Source of the DNA: an uncultured Lachnospiraceae bacterium
GTDB taxonomy: Bacteria; Bacillota; Clostridia; Lachnospirales; Lachnospiraceae
Direction of reading: 5' to 3'
DNA length: 64,000 bases
NCBI GenBank assembly: GCA_902476265.1
Contig: CABSCP010000021.1
Coordinates: 10,571-74,570 of the forward strand
Shown: in pieces, positions 32,076-39,943 of the stretch
Position numbering within the stretch: position 1 is the stretch's first letter
How the letters are laid out: the number at the start of each line of letters is the position of its first letter
Translations under genes and position numbers: made by a program
Notes under the pieces: generated by a model
Told to the model about the DNA's origin: nothing
Database searches by the model: none
The model's input: only the letters and a program-made list of their open reading frames with translations

Positions 32076-32660
32076 ATGAAGTCTGCAAAAATTTTTCTGA
32101 CCGGAATGTATTTGCATTTGGTTCTGAGTCTTGCTGTCCCCATAGGAATTCTGTATTTCTGTCAGGATGGCTGGAACGCACTGGGAATCGGACTGCTTGT
32201 ATTCTATCTGGTAATGATTGCAGCGGTTCATCTTGCGGGTTGGATTTGCGTGGCTATGGCGGTAATTGCGAATCGTAAGGATCAGGAAGGAGGGCTTTTG
32301 CGGGGCTGGAAATTATTGAAGCTGGGGGCGATCCCGTTTCATCTTTTGAATTTTCTCTACAGTTTTCTGGCATGGTTTGTCCTGATCGGTGCATCCAGAG
32401 GAATTTTGATTCTTTTGGTGCCGATTCCGGTTTTCATTACCTGTATTTTGATTATACAGAGTGGGATTGTGGGAATCTGCTATCTTAAGTGCCGGTTCAA
32501 AAAGCAAAACGATGCGGAAAGACCCTCCGGCATTCACTGTGTGATGCAGCTGCTTCCCGTTTTTGATATCATCAGTACAGTTGTTATTTTGAAAAAGGAT
32601 ACACGAAGGAAAGGCTTAAATAATGGGAAAACAGAAAATACGCGTGATCAAAAAGAATGA
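32076..32660 (+). CDS. Polytopic membrane protein
   Basis: 194 residues with four predicted helices: LHLVLSLAVPIGILYF; LGIGLLVFYLVMIAAVHLAGWICVAM; FHLLNFLYSFLAWFVLIG; ILILLVPIPVFITCILIIQSGIVGI. A basic cytoplasmic tail. TAAAGGAGATCGC before the ATG. I do not recognise a family. Overlaps the next gene by 38 bases. Confidence 0.75.
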   Translation: MKSAKIFLTGMYLHLVLSLAVPIGILYFCQDGWNALGIGLLVFYLVMIAAVHLAGWICVAMAVIANRKDQEGGLLRGWKLLKLGAIPFHLLNFLYSFLAWFVLIGASRGILILLVPIPVFITCILIIQSGIVGICYLKCRFKKQNDAERPSGIHCVMQLLPVFDIISTVVILKKDTRRKGLNNGKTENTRDQKE

Positions 32661-33237
32661 TGAATTTTCCATGGAATATGAGGTGGGGGACATCCTTGAG
32701 GTGGAAGGCACCTGGTACGGCGGCGTGAACGCCGTGGGAAAATCAGGCATTCCGCTGTCTTTGGACAGGGAAGAATATGAGGAATACAAAGAAGGGCAGG
32801 AACGAAAGATCGATTCCTTTTCCTATCAGCTGGGGGTCATGGATTGTTTCTGTGAAATGGTTGCGGCAGGGTTAAAAAGACTTGCCATGAGCCATCCCTG
32901 TGAGACGAAAGAGGAACGGGATTCTTATCTGGAAGAAGTGAAGAAACTCTGTCAGCAGTATGAAATCAGCTTTTATGCGGAAGACGATCCCCTTCTCACT
33001 CCTTTGTTTCCGGAAAGTCTGAACAAAGGGAAATATAATTACCTGTTTTTCCGGACACAGGATGTTTTGGAAGAATATCTGCAGCTGAAGGCCTGTCAGA
33101 AGGAAGCGCTGGAAAAAGGCACCTATACGGAGCAAAAAGCGAAGGAAACGGCAGTCTGCTTTGGAAAGCTTTTGTCCTATCCGGAGGATGGGATCGCGCG
33201 CCTGCTGCAAAAGACCACCGGAAAAAGGATAGAGTGA
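32623..33237 (+). CDS. Uncharacterised soluble protein
   Basis: 204 residues. Begins inside the preceding membrane-protein gene, with AAGGAAAGG at 32607-32615. The N-terminal 45 residues look like a small beta domain (DEFSMEYEVGDILEVEGTWYGGVNAV). The rest is helical and charged, with cysteines MDCFCEM. No recognised family or catalytic signature. Its neighbours suggest no clear role. Confidence 0.7.
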   Translation: MGKQKIRVIKKNDEFSMEYEVGDILEVEGTWYGGVNAVGKSGIPLSLDREEYEEYKEGQERKIDSFSYQLGVMDCFCEMVAAGLKRLAMSHPCETKEERDSYLEEVKKLCQQYEISFYAEDDPLLTPLFPESLNKGKYNYLFFRTQDVLEEYLQLKACQKEALEKGTYTEQKAKETAVCFGKLLSYPEDGIARLLQKTTGKRIE

Positions 33238-33276
33238 GATGCGACAACGGAGAAAGAAAGGAAGTTTTCGATACAA

Positions 33277-34290
33277 ATGCTGAAAGATGACATCATAATG
33301 AAACTGGGAATCGTACATATTCTGGACTCGGCGGTGGGAATGCCGGTGCTTTCCGACTGCCCCATTGATATGGGGTCCAGCCTGTGCGATTTCCTCAAAG
33401 CCCATATCGAGAAATTTACGGAGAGCGACGATGTGAAACATTGCCAGTTTTCCGAAGAATCAGAAGTGATGGCGCTGATTAAAAACTGCAATGCCGAAAA
33501 TTTTGTGGAAACCAGCAAAAAACTCTGTGAAAAGCTCTACGGTATCATGAATGCCAATATTGATATCCCGGCGGCGGACGCAGCGGTGGTTGTGCTGGCC
33601 TCGGAAGGTGTGGACTATTTTGGTTTCTTAAAATTAAACTACAGGACTTCCTATACCCATGCCACAAAACCTACGGAAGAAGGCGGCAATTTAAACGACA
33701 TCATTTTGCAGAAGGCGATCCTGCCCTCCCAGGGACAAAAGCTGACGGAAGCCTTTCTGGTCAATCTTTCCAATGGGGAAATCATTCTCACGGAAAGGAA
33801 ATATGAGGTCAACGGGGAAAAGAAACTTTATTTTTCCGAAATGTTTTTGGAATGCCATGCGCCCATGTCCCAGAAAGCGAAACTGGACATTGTGACCAGG
33901 GCCGTGGAGCAGGTCAATAAAAAGTATTACGGTGATGACGATACGGAACGAAAGATGGAAATTAAGAAGGCCATCTATGAGGAACTGGAGGAAAAGGGAA
34001 GCCTGGCCGTGGAGGAAGTGAAGGAAAAGGTTTTTAAAAACAGCCCGGAAATGCAGGCGGATCTGGAAGAAAAACTGGAGAAGTATAATATGGTGAAGGA
34101 AGTGGTGGAGCCAAAAAGCGAAGCCACCATCAAAAAATTCCAGAAACAGCATCTGACCACAGATACGGGAATCGAAATCACCATTCCTATGGAAGAGTAC
34201 GGGGATCCCAATAAGGTGGAGTTTATCACCAATGAGGACGGAACCATATCTGTACTGATTAAAAATATCGGACGGCTGAGTACAAAATGA
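33277..34290 (+). CDS. 37-kDa nucleoid-associated protein (NdpA/YejK family)
   Basis: 337 residues. The N-terminal LGIVHILDSAVGMPVLSDCPIDM and the central VNKKYYGDDD..K belong to the 37-kDa nucleoid-associated protein family. These coat DNA or have a poorly defined role; some relatives are associated with defence loci. AAAGGAAG at 33258-33264 precedes ATG 33277; ATG 33298 (MKLGIVHIL) is a possible alternative. Ends ATGA-overlapped with the yaaA gene. Confidence 0.85.
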   Translation: MLKDDIIMKLGIVHILDSAVGMPVLSDCPIDMGSSLCDFLKAHIEKFTESDDVKHCQFSEESEVMALIKNCNAENFVETSKKLCEKLYGIMNANIDIPAADAAVVVLASEGVDYFGFLKLNYRTSYTHATKPTEEGGNLNDIILQKAILPSQGQKLTEAFLVNLSNGEIILTERKYEVNGEKKLYFSEMFLECHAPMSQKAKLDIVTRAVEQVNKKYYGDDDTERKMEIKKAIYEELEEKGSLAVEEVKEKVFKNSPEMQADLEEKLEKYNMVKEVVEPKSEATIKKFQKQHLTTDTGIEITIPMEEYGDPNKVEFITNEDGTISVLIKNIGRLSTK

Positions 34291-35054
34291 AAATAATAAT
34301 TTCACCTGCCAAAAAGATGAATATCGATTCGGATACGCTGGAGATTACAGGTCTGCCAATGTTTATAGAGCGGACAGGCTGCCTCGTGGAATGGCTGTAA
34401 TCCCTTTCTTTTACAGAAGCCCGCCGCCTGTGGGGATGCAACGAGAAAATTGCCGGTCTGAATGTGGAACGTCTGGCCCATATGGATCTGTATAAGGATC
34501 TGACGCCGGCCCTGCTTTCCTACGAAGGAATCCAGTATCAGTATATGGCGCCCCGGGTTTTTGAAGGGTGTCATTGGGAGTATGTACAGAGCCGTCTGAG
34601 AATTTTGTCCGGTTTTTACGGTATGCTTAAACCGCTGGACGGGGTGAGGCCATACCGGCTGGAAATGCAGGCCAAAGGAGCGCCGTCAGGATATCGGGAT
34701 TTGTATGAATTCTGGGGAGACTCTCTTTATGACGCCATTGCAGAGGAAGAAAAAGGGACGGCAGAGCCGCTGATTGTGAATCTGGCATCCAAAGAATACA
34801 GCCGCTGCATCGAAAGCTATGTCAAACCCCCAGTGCGGCTGATCACCTGTGTTTTCGGAGAATTTCAGAATGGAAAAGTCCTTCAGAAAGGCACCATGGC
34901 CAAGATGGCGCGGGGGGAAATGGTTCGTTTTATGGCGGAGCAGGGAACAGAATGCGCCGAAGGCCTCAAAGATTTTGAGCGTTTGGGATATACTTACAGA
35001 GAAGAACTTTCTACGGATACGGAATATGTTTTTATAAAGGGAATGACTGAATAA
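34287..35054 (+). pseudogene. yaaA: Peroxide-stress protein YaaA, interrupted by one in-frame ochre codon
   Basis: ATG 34287 (ATGA overlap) opens with the YaaA start KIIISPAKKMN. Codon 38 is TAA (34398-34400), after LVEWL and before SLSFTEARRLW. Downstream the frame is intact to TGA/TAA at 35054 with family features (ERLAHMDLYKDLTPALLSYEGI, LSGFYGMLKPLDGVRPYRLEM, NLASKEYS). Intact YaaA (about 250 residues) lowers intracellular free iron and limits hydroxyl-radical damage. A GTG at 34464 could restart translation but would lose 59 residues, including the conserved SPAKK motif. Beside a peroxiredoxin, consistent with the peroxide role. A CAA to TAA change is likely. Confidence 0.85.
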
Positions 35055-35075
35055 GTCAATAAGGAGGAATAAAAA

Positions 35076-35543
35076 ATGCTGGGAACAGGAATTATGGCCC
35101 CTGATTTTACACTGCAGGATCAGGATGGGAACCAGGTGAGCTTATCGGATTTCAGAGGAAAAAAGGTGGTGCTGTATTTTTACAGCAAGGACAATACGGC
35201 AGGGTGCAATAAGCAGGCCTGCAGCTATGCGGAGCATTATCCGGCTTTTCTGGAAAAGGGTGTGACCGTCATCGGCATCAGCAAGGATACCAGCGCATCC
35301 CACCGGAAATTTGCGGACAAGTTTGAACTGCCTTTTATTCTGCTGGCGGACCCGGAAAAGGAAGTGCTGCAGAAGTATGATGTCTGGGTGAAGAAGAATA
35401 TGTATGGCAAACAGGTGATGGGCGTAATCCGTTCTTCCTATCTGATTGATGAAGAAGGGAAAATCATCCGGGTACATGCCAAAGTGAAACCGGAAGAGAA
35501 TGCGGGACAAATGCTTTCGGACCTGGAAGAAATCGGGGATTGA
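35076..35543 (+). CDS. bcp: Thiol peroxidase of the Bcp/PrxQ type
   Basis: 155 residues. Peroxiredoxin detoxifying peroxides using thioredoxin. Motifs: MAPDFTLQDQDG, FYSKDNTAGCNKQAC (peroxidatic Cys in the TAGC position and a second Cys five residues later, the Bcp/PrxQ layout). C-terminal YLIDEEGKIIRV. AAGGAGGAAT before ATG 35076. Immediately follows yaaA, forming a peroxide-stress pair. Confidence 0.92.
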   Translation: MLGTGIMAPDFTLQDQDGNQVSLSDFRGKKVVLYFYSKDNTAGCNKQACSYAEHYPAFLEKGVTVIGISKDTSASHRKFADKFELPFILLADPEKEVLQKYDVWVKKNMYGKQVMGVIRSSYLIDEEGKIIRVHAKVKPEENAGQMLSDLEEIGD

Positions 35544-35545
35544 GT

Positions 35546-36025
35546 ATGGAAAATAAGGAATTGATTCTTTTCCATGGGAGCAAAGAAATCGTGGAATATC
35601 CTGAAATCAGGATGGCAAAGTTCAATAAAGACTTTTACTTTGGATTTTATTGTACACTTTTCCCGGAGCAGGCAAAAAGGTGGGCAGTCAGATATTCAGG
35701 GAAGGGGATTATAAACGAATATTCCTATTCCCCTGACAGTACTTTAAGGATACTGAAATTTTCGGAAATGACAGAGGATTGGCTCGATTTTATTGTAGAT
35801 TGCAGACAGGGGAAAATGCATGATTATGATATAGTGGAAGGTCCCATGGCGAATGATACAATTTTCAACTATATTCAAAATTTTGTTGATGGCAAAATTT
35901 CAAGAGCAGCGTTTTGGGAGCTTGCCAGATTCAAGCACCCTACGCATCAGATCAGTTTTCACACGGTAAGGGCGCTCTCAACTTTGCATTTCAGGAAAGG
36001 GTATGAGGTCAGCGATGAAAAATGA
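35546..36025 (+). CDS. DUF3990-type protein, putative ADP-ribosyltransferase-like toxin
   Basis: 159 residues. ART-like order of motifs: LFHGSKEIVEYPE (H), YFGFYCTLFPEQAKRWA (Y/tyrosine-containing turn with the following A..W helix), then RFKHPTHQISFHT late in the protein. This is the DUF3990 pattern. DUF3990 has been placed in the ADP-ribosyltransferase superfamily, and many such genes act as toxins of toxin-antitoxin pairs. Activity here is inference. Start at ATG 35546 rather than TTG 35540. The next gene overlaps its end, giving a two-gene cassette. AT-richer than its neighbours. Confidence 0.7.
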   Translation: MENKELILFHGSKEIVEYPEIRMAKFNKDFYFGFYCTLFPEQAKRWAVRYSGKGIINEYSYSPDSTLRILKFSEMTEDWLDFIVDCRQGKMHDYDIVEGPMANDTIFNYIQNFVDGKISRAAFWELARFKHPTHQISFHTVRALSTLHFRKGYEVSDEK

Positions 36026-36446
36026 CAGTGCACTTTTTTTTACATGCAGTCTGATTGAATATATTGGAAGGAACCAGAAAAGAAAGCGGAAAGAAGTTGT
36101 GGAAATGCTTGGGAGAGAGGTCGTTGACAGGATATACCGGTATGCGGATGTTCTTCATTGTGAGCCGATTGAGAAATCTGCGGATGTTTATATTTCCATG
36201 TGCAATATTGAACCGGGCAGCTTTGATAATGTAAAAAGCTGTAAATATGAAGTCCCTGATTATTGGACAATCGGGGAAGTATATGAGCGCTTGATTGAAG
36301 ATGTCATGAATGATAATGTTATTGATACACTTATTGAAGTTTATTCCTCTTGGATCAGTGACAGTATATCAAATTATAACTCGGATTTTTTCTATCAGAG
36401 CAGAGAATATATTGAACAATGTTACCGTTCGGGAGAAGTGCTGTAA
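36015..36446 (+). CDS. Partner of the DUF3990 protein, DUF3791-related (putative antitoxin)
   Basis: 143 residues. SALFFTCSLIEYIGRNQKRKRKEVVEMLG resembles the start of DUF3791/DUF3990-associated proteins, followed by IYRYADVLHCE, a VKSCKYEVPDYWTIGEVYERLI block and an IYNS-like C-terminal part. Overlaps the DUF3990 frame by 11 bases; ATG 36015 is supported by GAGG at 36005-36008 (ATG 36003 alternative). The tight overlap makes it the likely antitoxin or cognate partner. AT-rich, like its partner. No enzymatic motif. Confidence 0.6.
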   Translation: MKNDSALFFTCSLIEYIGRNQKRKRKEVVEMLGREVVDRIYRYADVLHCEPIEKSADVYISMCNIEPGSFDNVKSCKYEVPDYWTIGEVYERLIEDVMNDNVIDTLIEVYSSWISDSISNYNSDFFYQSREYIEQCYRSGEVL

Positions 36447-36472
36447 CAAAGAATGGCAGGATCGGAATAACG

Positions 36473-36500
36473 TGGGAGCAGGCATCGCTTGCTCCCATTT
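36473..36500 (+). terminator. Hairpin, possible terminator
   Basis: TGGGAGCA / TGCTCCCA with a 9-base loop, followed by TTTCC. A weak T-run, so possibly partial termination between the toxin-like pair and the sigma factor. Confidence 0.5.
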
Positions 36501-36598
36501 CCATATCTATAAAAATTTTTCGCTTTTTAAAACTTTTTGCCTCCCTGCAAAGTTATATGAGAGGTAACGTTACAAAGAAACCTAAAAAGGAGCCGACC

Positions 36599-37162
36599 GT
36601 GGACGACAGCAGGCTGATGTCTCTTATCAAACAGGGAAAAACTGAATATATCGGGGAAATTGCCGCCCGCTATTATGATGATATTTACCGGTTCCTGTGT
36701 TTTAAAACGGGAGACAGCGATCTTGCGGGCGATCTGACCCAGGAGACCTTTCTGCGCTTTATCCGCTATCTGGACGGGTATCGGGAAAGGAATCTGAAAG
36801 GATATCTGCTGACGCTGGCCATGAATGTCTGCCGGGATCACTGGAAAACGGAGAGCAGGCACAGCCGGGAACGGTCCTGGGAGCAGCTGCAGGAAGAAGG
36901 AAGAGCAGAGGGAAGACAGCGTGCGGATGCAGGCTATGACTGGGAAAACGGCGGAGAGCAGGAAGAGGCGGCCCGTCTGGAATTAAAGGAAGCGCTCCTA
37001 AAGCTGCCGGAATTCCAGCGGGATGCCATTTTACTGCATTACTATTATGGATTTAAAGACCGGGAGATTGGGAAAATGACCGGAACGGCAGTATCAACGG
37101 TGAAATCCAGAATCCGGCAGGGGTGCCTGAAACTGAGGGAATTGCTGGGGCAGGATTTCTAA
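36599..37162 (+). CDS. RNA polymerase sigma factor, ECF/sigma-70 family
   Basis: 187 residues from GTG 36599, which has AAAAGGAG at 36585-36592. An in-frame ATG 36557 would add a basic, non-homologous leader. Region 2 is YYDDIYRFLCFKTGD..LAGDLTQETFLRFIRYL, and region 4 is LKLPEFQRDAILLHYYYGFKDREIGKMTGTAVSTVKSRIRQG. It should direct polymerase to a small regulon. It is followed by a membrane protein, an ABC ATPase and two permeases in one operon, so autoregulation and control of the exporter are likely. Confidence 0.92.
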   Translation: MDDSRLMSLIKQGKTEYIGEIAARYYDDIYRFLCFKTGDSDLAGDLTQETFLRFIRYLDGYRERNLKGYLLTLAMNVCRDHWKTESRHSRERSWEQLQEEGRAEGRQRADAGYDWENGGEQEEAARLELKEALLKLPEFQRDAILLHYYYGFKDREIGKMTGTAVSTVKSRIRQGCLKLRELLGQDF

Positions 37163-37192
37163 AAAGGGGCCGGAGGAAGGAGTAGTGGCGCA

Positions 37193-37972
37193 ATGGGGAA
37201 TCGGAAAGAAAGAAGCAGAAAAACAAAACTGGATTTATGTATGGAAGAAATCGGAATTGATCCGGAAAAAAAAGAGCGGGTACTGCAGGCAGTATCGCAA
37301 GAGGCGAAAAAGAAAGAAATCCGATATTCTTATGGAAAACTGGAATTATGGAAACTGCAGCTGTTGAGCCTGCCGGTTGGGACTGTGGCAGGGCAGGCCC
37401 TATTTTTACTGTTTCTGCCAGTGGCGGAGCAGTTTTTGATCCGGTATACCGGAATTTCCGGCTGGGAGATTTTTCCGGCGCTGTCCTTGTGGATGGCGGT
37501 AGGAAGCCTGATTTTGGTACAGGAGCTGGGGAAACATTTTTCCTGCCGGATGGCGGAATTGGAACAGAGTTGTTACTTCAATCTTTCCCAACTTTGGCTG
37601 ATCCGGGTTTTGAGCATCAGCGGAATGGATGTGCTGGCGGCATTTCTTTTGGGCGGCGTCCGGGCAGATGCCTATGGCTTTGGGTGGTTTCCTTTTGCGG
37701 TCTATGTGCTGACCCCATTTTTTGTGGGAAATATGGCACTTTTGGCTGTGGCGGAAAGAGCCAGAGGGAATAACGGGATTTTTACAGTGGCAGGGGCTTT
37801 CCTGGCCGGAGCAGGGTTTGCCCTGCAGGCAGTATTTCCCCGGATTTATGAAAAGGGATGGCTGCCGCTTTGGCTGATCATTCTGGCTGCGGCCGTTTGT
37901 ATTGCCGCCTGGCAGGTGAAGAGAATCTGTGAGAATATGGAAGGAAGAGGAGAGACGGTATGCTGGAATTAA
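37193..37972 (+). CDS. Membrane protein of the sigma-ABC operon, possible anti-sigma factor
   Basis: 259 residues. A ~55-residue cytoplasmic, highly charged N-terminus (ERSRKTKLDLCMEEIGIDPEKKERVL) precedes six predicted helices (LLSLPVGTVAGQALFLLFLP; IFPALSLWMAVGSLILV; VLAAFLLGGV; AVYVLTPFFVGNMALLAV; AGAFLAGAGFALQAVF; LWLIILAAAVCIAAW). The gene order, directly after a sigma factor, suggests an anti-sigma or sensor role, but there is no zinc-binding HxxxCxxC anti-sigma motif. It could instead be a third transporter subunit. Overlaps the ATPase gene by 13 bases. Confidence 0.65.
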   Translation: MGNRKERSRKTKLDLCMEEIGIDPEKKERVLQAVSQEAKKKEIRYSYGKLELWKLQLLSLPVGTVAGQALFLLFLPVAEQFLIRYTGISGWEIFPALSLWMAVGSLILVQELGKHFSCRMAELEQSCYFNLSQLWLIRVLSISGMDVLAAFLLGGVRADAYGFGWFPFAVYVLTPFFVGNMALLAVAERARGNNGIFTVAGAFLAGAGFALQAVFPRIYEKGWLPLWLIILAAAVCIAAWQVKRICENMEGRGETVCWN

Positions 37973-38853
37973 AATTGGATCGGGTGACACGGCAGTTTAA
38001 CACAAAAATTGCAGTGGATCATATCGAATATACATTGACCGATGGAGTCTATGGATTGCTGGGGGCCAACGGCGCGGGAAAAACTACACTGATGCGAATG
38101 TTGTGCACCCTGTTAAAGCCCACGGAAGGACAGATTTTCTGTAATGGAGAAAAGATCGGCGCAATGGGAGGGGAATACCGGAGGCTTCTGGGATATCTGC
38201 CCCAGGACTTCGGCTATTATCCGGACTTTACGGCGCAGCGGTATTTGAAATATCTGGCCCGGCTGAAAGCGGTGCCGCCCCAGCTGATCGAAGAAAAACT
38301 GGACGAAGTCCTGGAACTGACCGGATTGAAGGAGGCGCGCAGGCAGAAGCTGAAAACTTTTTCCGGCGGGATGCTGCGCCGGCTGGGAATCGCACAGGCC
38401 ATTTTAAATGATCCCGCCATTCTGATTCTGGACGAACCAACTTCCGGGCTGGATCCTAAGGAACGTATCCGGTTTCGGAATATCATCAGCGCTATGGGAA
38501 AAGACCGTATTGTGCTGCTTTCCACCCACATCGTACAGGATGTGGAGTTTATCGCGGACCATATCATGCTGATGAAGGGGGGGAGGCTGTTAGAAACCGG
38601 GAGTCCGGAAAGAGTGACTAAAACAGTCAATGGAATGGTATGGGAATGTCTGGTGGATGAGGCCTGGGCGCAGCGCCTGAATGAGCGTTATCCGGTGAGC
38701 AATCTGAAATATGAAAACGGGCAGGTGCATCTTAGGATCGTGTCAAAAGAAAAACCGGTGCCGGATGCCGTGTCCGTGTCCCCTAATCTGGAGGATGTCT
38801 ACTTATCCTGTTTTGCGGAGAGACAGCCTGTAGGAAAGGAGCCGGAAGCATGA
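37960..38853 (+). CDS. ABC transporter ATPase (exporter type)
   Basis: 297 residues. Walker A GANGAGKTT, Q-loop LPQDFGYY, signature FSGGMLRRLGIAQAI, Walker B ILILDEPTSGLDP, H-loop LLSTHIVQD. The C-terminal 80-residue extension is common in lantibiotic- or bacitracin-type exporters. ATPase of the operon's exporter with the two permeases that follow; stop and start overlap the next gene by 4 bases. Confidence 0.9.
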   Translation: MLELKLDRVTRQFNTKIAVDHIEYTLTDGVYGLLGANGAGKTTLMRMLCTLLKPTEGQIFCNGEKIGAMGGEYRRLLGYLPQDFGYYPDFTAQRYLKYLARLKAVPPQLIEEKLDEVLELTGLKEARRQKLKTFSGGMLRRLGIAQAILNDPAILILDEPTSGLDPKERIRFRNIISAMGKDRIVLLSTHIVQDVEFIADHIMLMKGGRLLETGSPERVTKTVNGMVWECLVDEAWAQRLNERYPVSNLKYENGQVHLRIVSKEKPVPDAVSVSPNLEDVYLSCFAERQPVGKEPEA

Positions 38854-39941
38854 GCCTGTTTTGGGAAGAGTTCCGAAAAATGTGGGACCGGAAAATTGTC
38901 CGGACGGGATTGGCAGTGCTGACGGCAGTTCTGATCTTCTATTTTTACGGAGATACCAGATCCCGTATGACTGTGGTGGAAAAAACCCGCTATTGGGGGC
39001 TGGAAGCGGTGAGGGCGGACCGGGAAGTTACGAAGGAATGGGAAGGGGTGCTGACCCTGGAAAAACTGGATCGGATCCTGGATACCTATGGAATTGCCGG
39101 AGAAGAAATGCCGGGAGACCCTGCCACAAGAAAGGGAAACTGGGTGAGCCGGTATGCCACGGACCTTCTGACCGATTATCCCCAGGGAGGGAACGGAGAA
39201 CTGAAAGGGGAAACGGAAAGGGAGCGAATCAGGAGCATACTTGATCGGTATCAGCCCCATTTCGCATACATGGACGGACTCGCGAGTCTCCTTTTTGAGG
39301 GAGGTATGATGGCGGATTTCGGCATCATGCTTCTGGTGATCCTGGCGGTTACATCCGTTTTTGCGGAAGAATACAGCCTGAAAACAGCAACCCTGCTACT
39401 GTCATCGGTGGAAGGAAGAAAAAAAGATATTCGGATGAAGGTGTTGGCAGGCTTTTTGGGAGCGGGCATTTTATACAGCCTGGTCCATGGAGTGATGTTG
39501 GGCGTTCACCTGGCTATATATGGGAGCGCCGGCCTGAAAGCGGGGGCCTGTTTATTGAATTGTATTACAGGGTATGAAACCCTTTCGGTGGGACAGGTAT
39601 GGGGCATTAACCTGGGATGGGGGCTGCTCGGGGTGTGGATGCTGACAGGGGCAGTGCTTCTTTTTTCGGCGAAATGCCAGACCTCGTTTCATGCGCTCAT
39701 CTGGTCGCTGGTCTTTTTGGGATCCGGGTATCTCATTGTCCAGACTGCTCAAATTCTGAGGTTTCATGGGATCACCTACCGACTCCTGATGGCGGCAGGC
39801 CTTTGGAGCCCGTTTTATCTGCCCTCCTCCTATGGAATCAGCCTGCCGGTCAGCCCGCTCTGGAAAGGGATGTATGTGCTGGCGGTGACTGCCGGGTGTA
39901 TCTGGGGAGGCCAGAGGATCTACAGAAAGAAGGAGGTATAG
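38850..39941 (+). CDS. ABC transporter permease A
   Basis: 363 residues. N-terminal helix (VLTAVLIFYFYG), an extracytoplasmic part of about 120 residues, then several helices (IMLLVILAVTSVFAEEYS... and beyond). The YSLKTATLLLSSVEGRKKDIRMKVLAGF phrase is shared with the following permease. Overlaps the ATPase gene by ATGA. Its product should form the transmembrane channel with permease B. Confidence 0.88.
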   Translation: MSLFWEEFRKMWDRKIVRTGLAVLTAVLIFYFYGDTRSRMTVVEKTRYWGLEAVRADREVTKEWEGVLTLEKLDRILDTYGIAGEEMPGDPATRKGNWVSRYATDLLTDYPQGGNGELKGETERERIRSILDRYQPHFAYMDGLASLLFEGGMMADFGIMLLVILAVTSVFAEEYSLKTATLLLSSVEGRKKDIRMKVLAGFLGAGILYSLVHGVMLGVHLAIYGSAGLKAGACLLNCITGYETLSVGQVWGINLGWGLLGVWMLTGAVLLFSAKCQTSFHALIWSLVFLGSGYLIVQTAQILRFHGITYRLLMAAGLWSPFYLPSSYGISLPVSPLWKGMYVLAVTAGCIWGGQRIYRKKEV

Positions 39942-39943
39942 GA

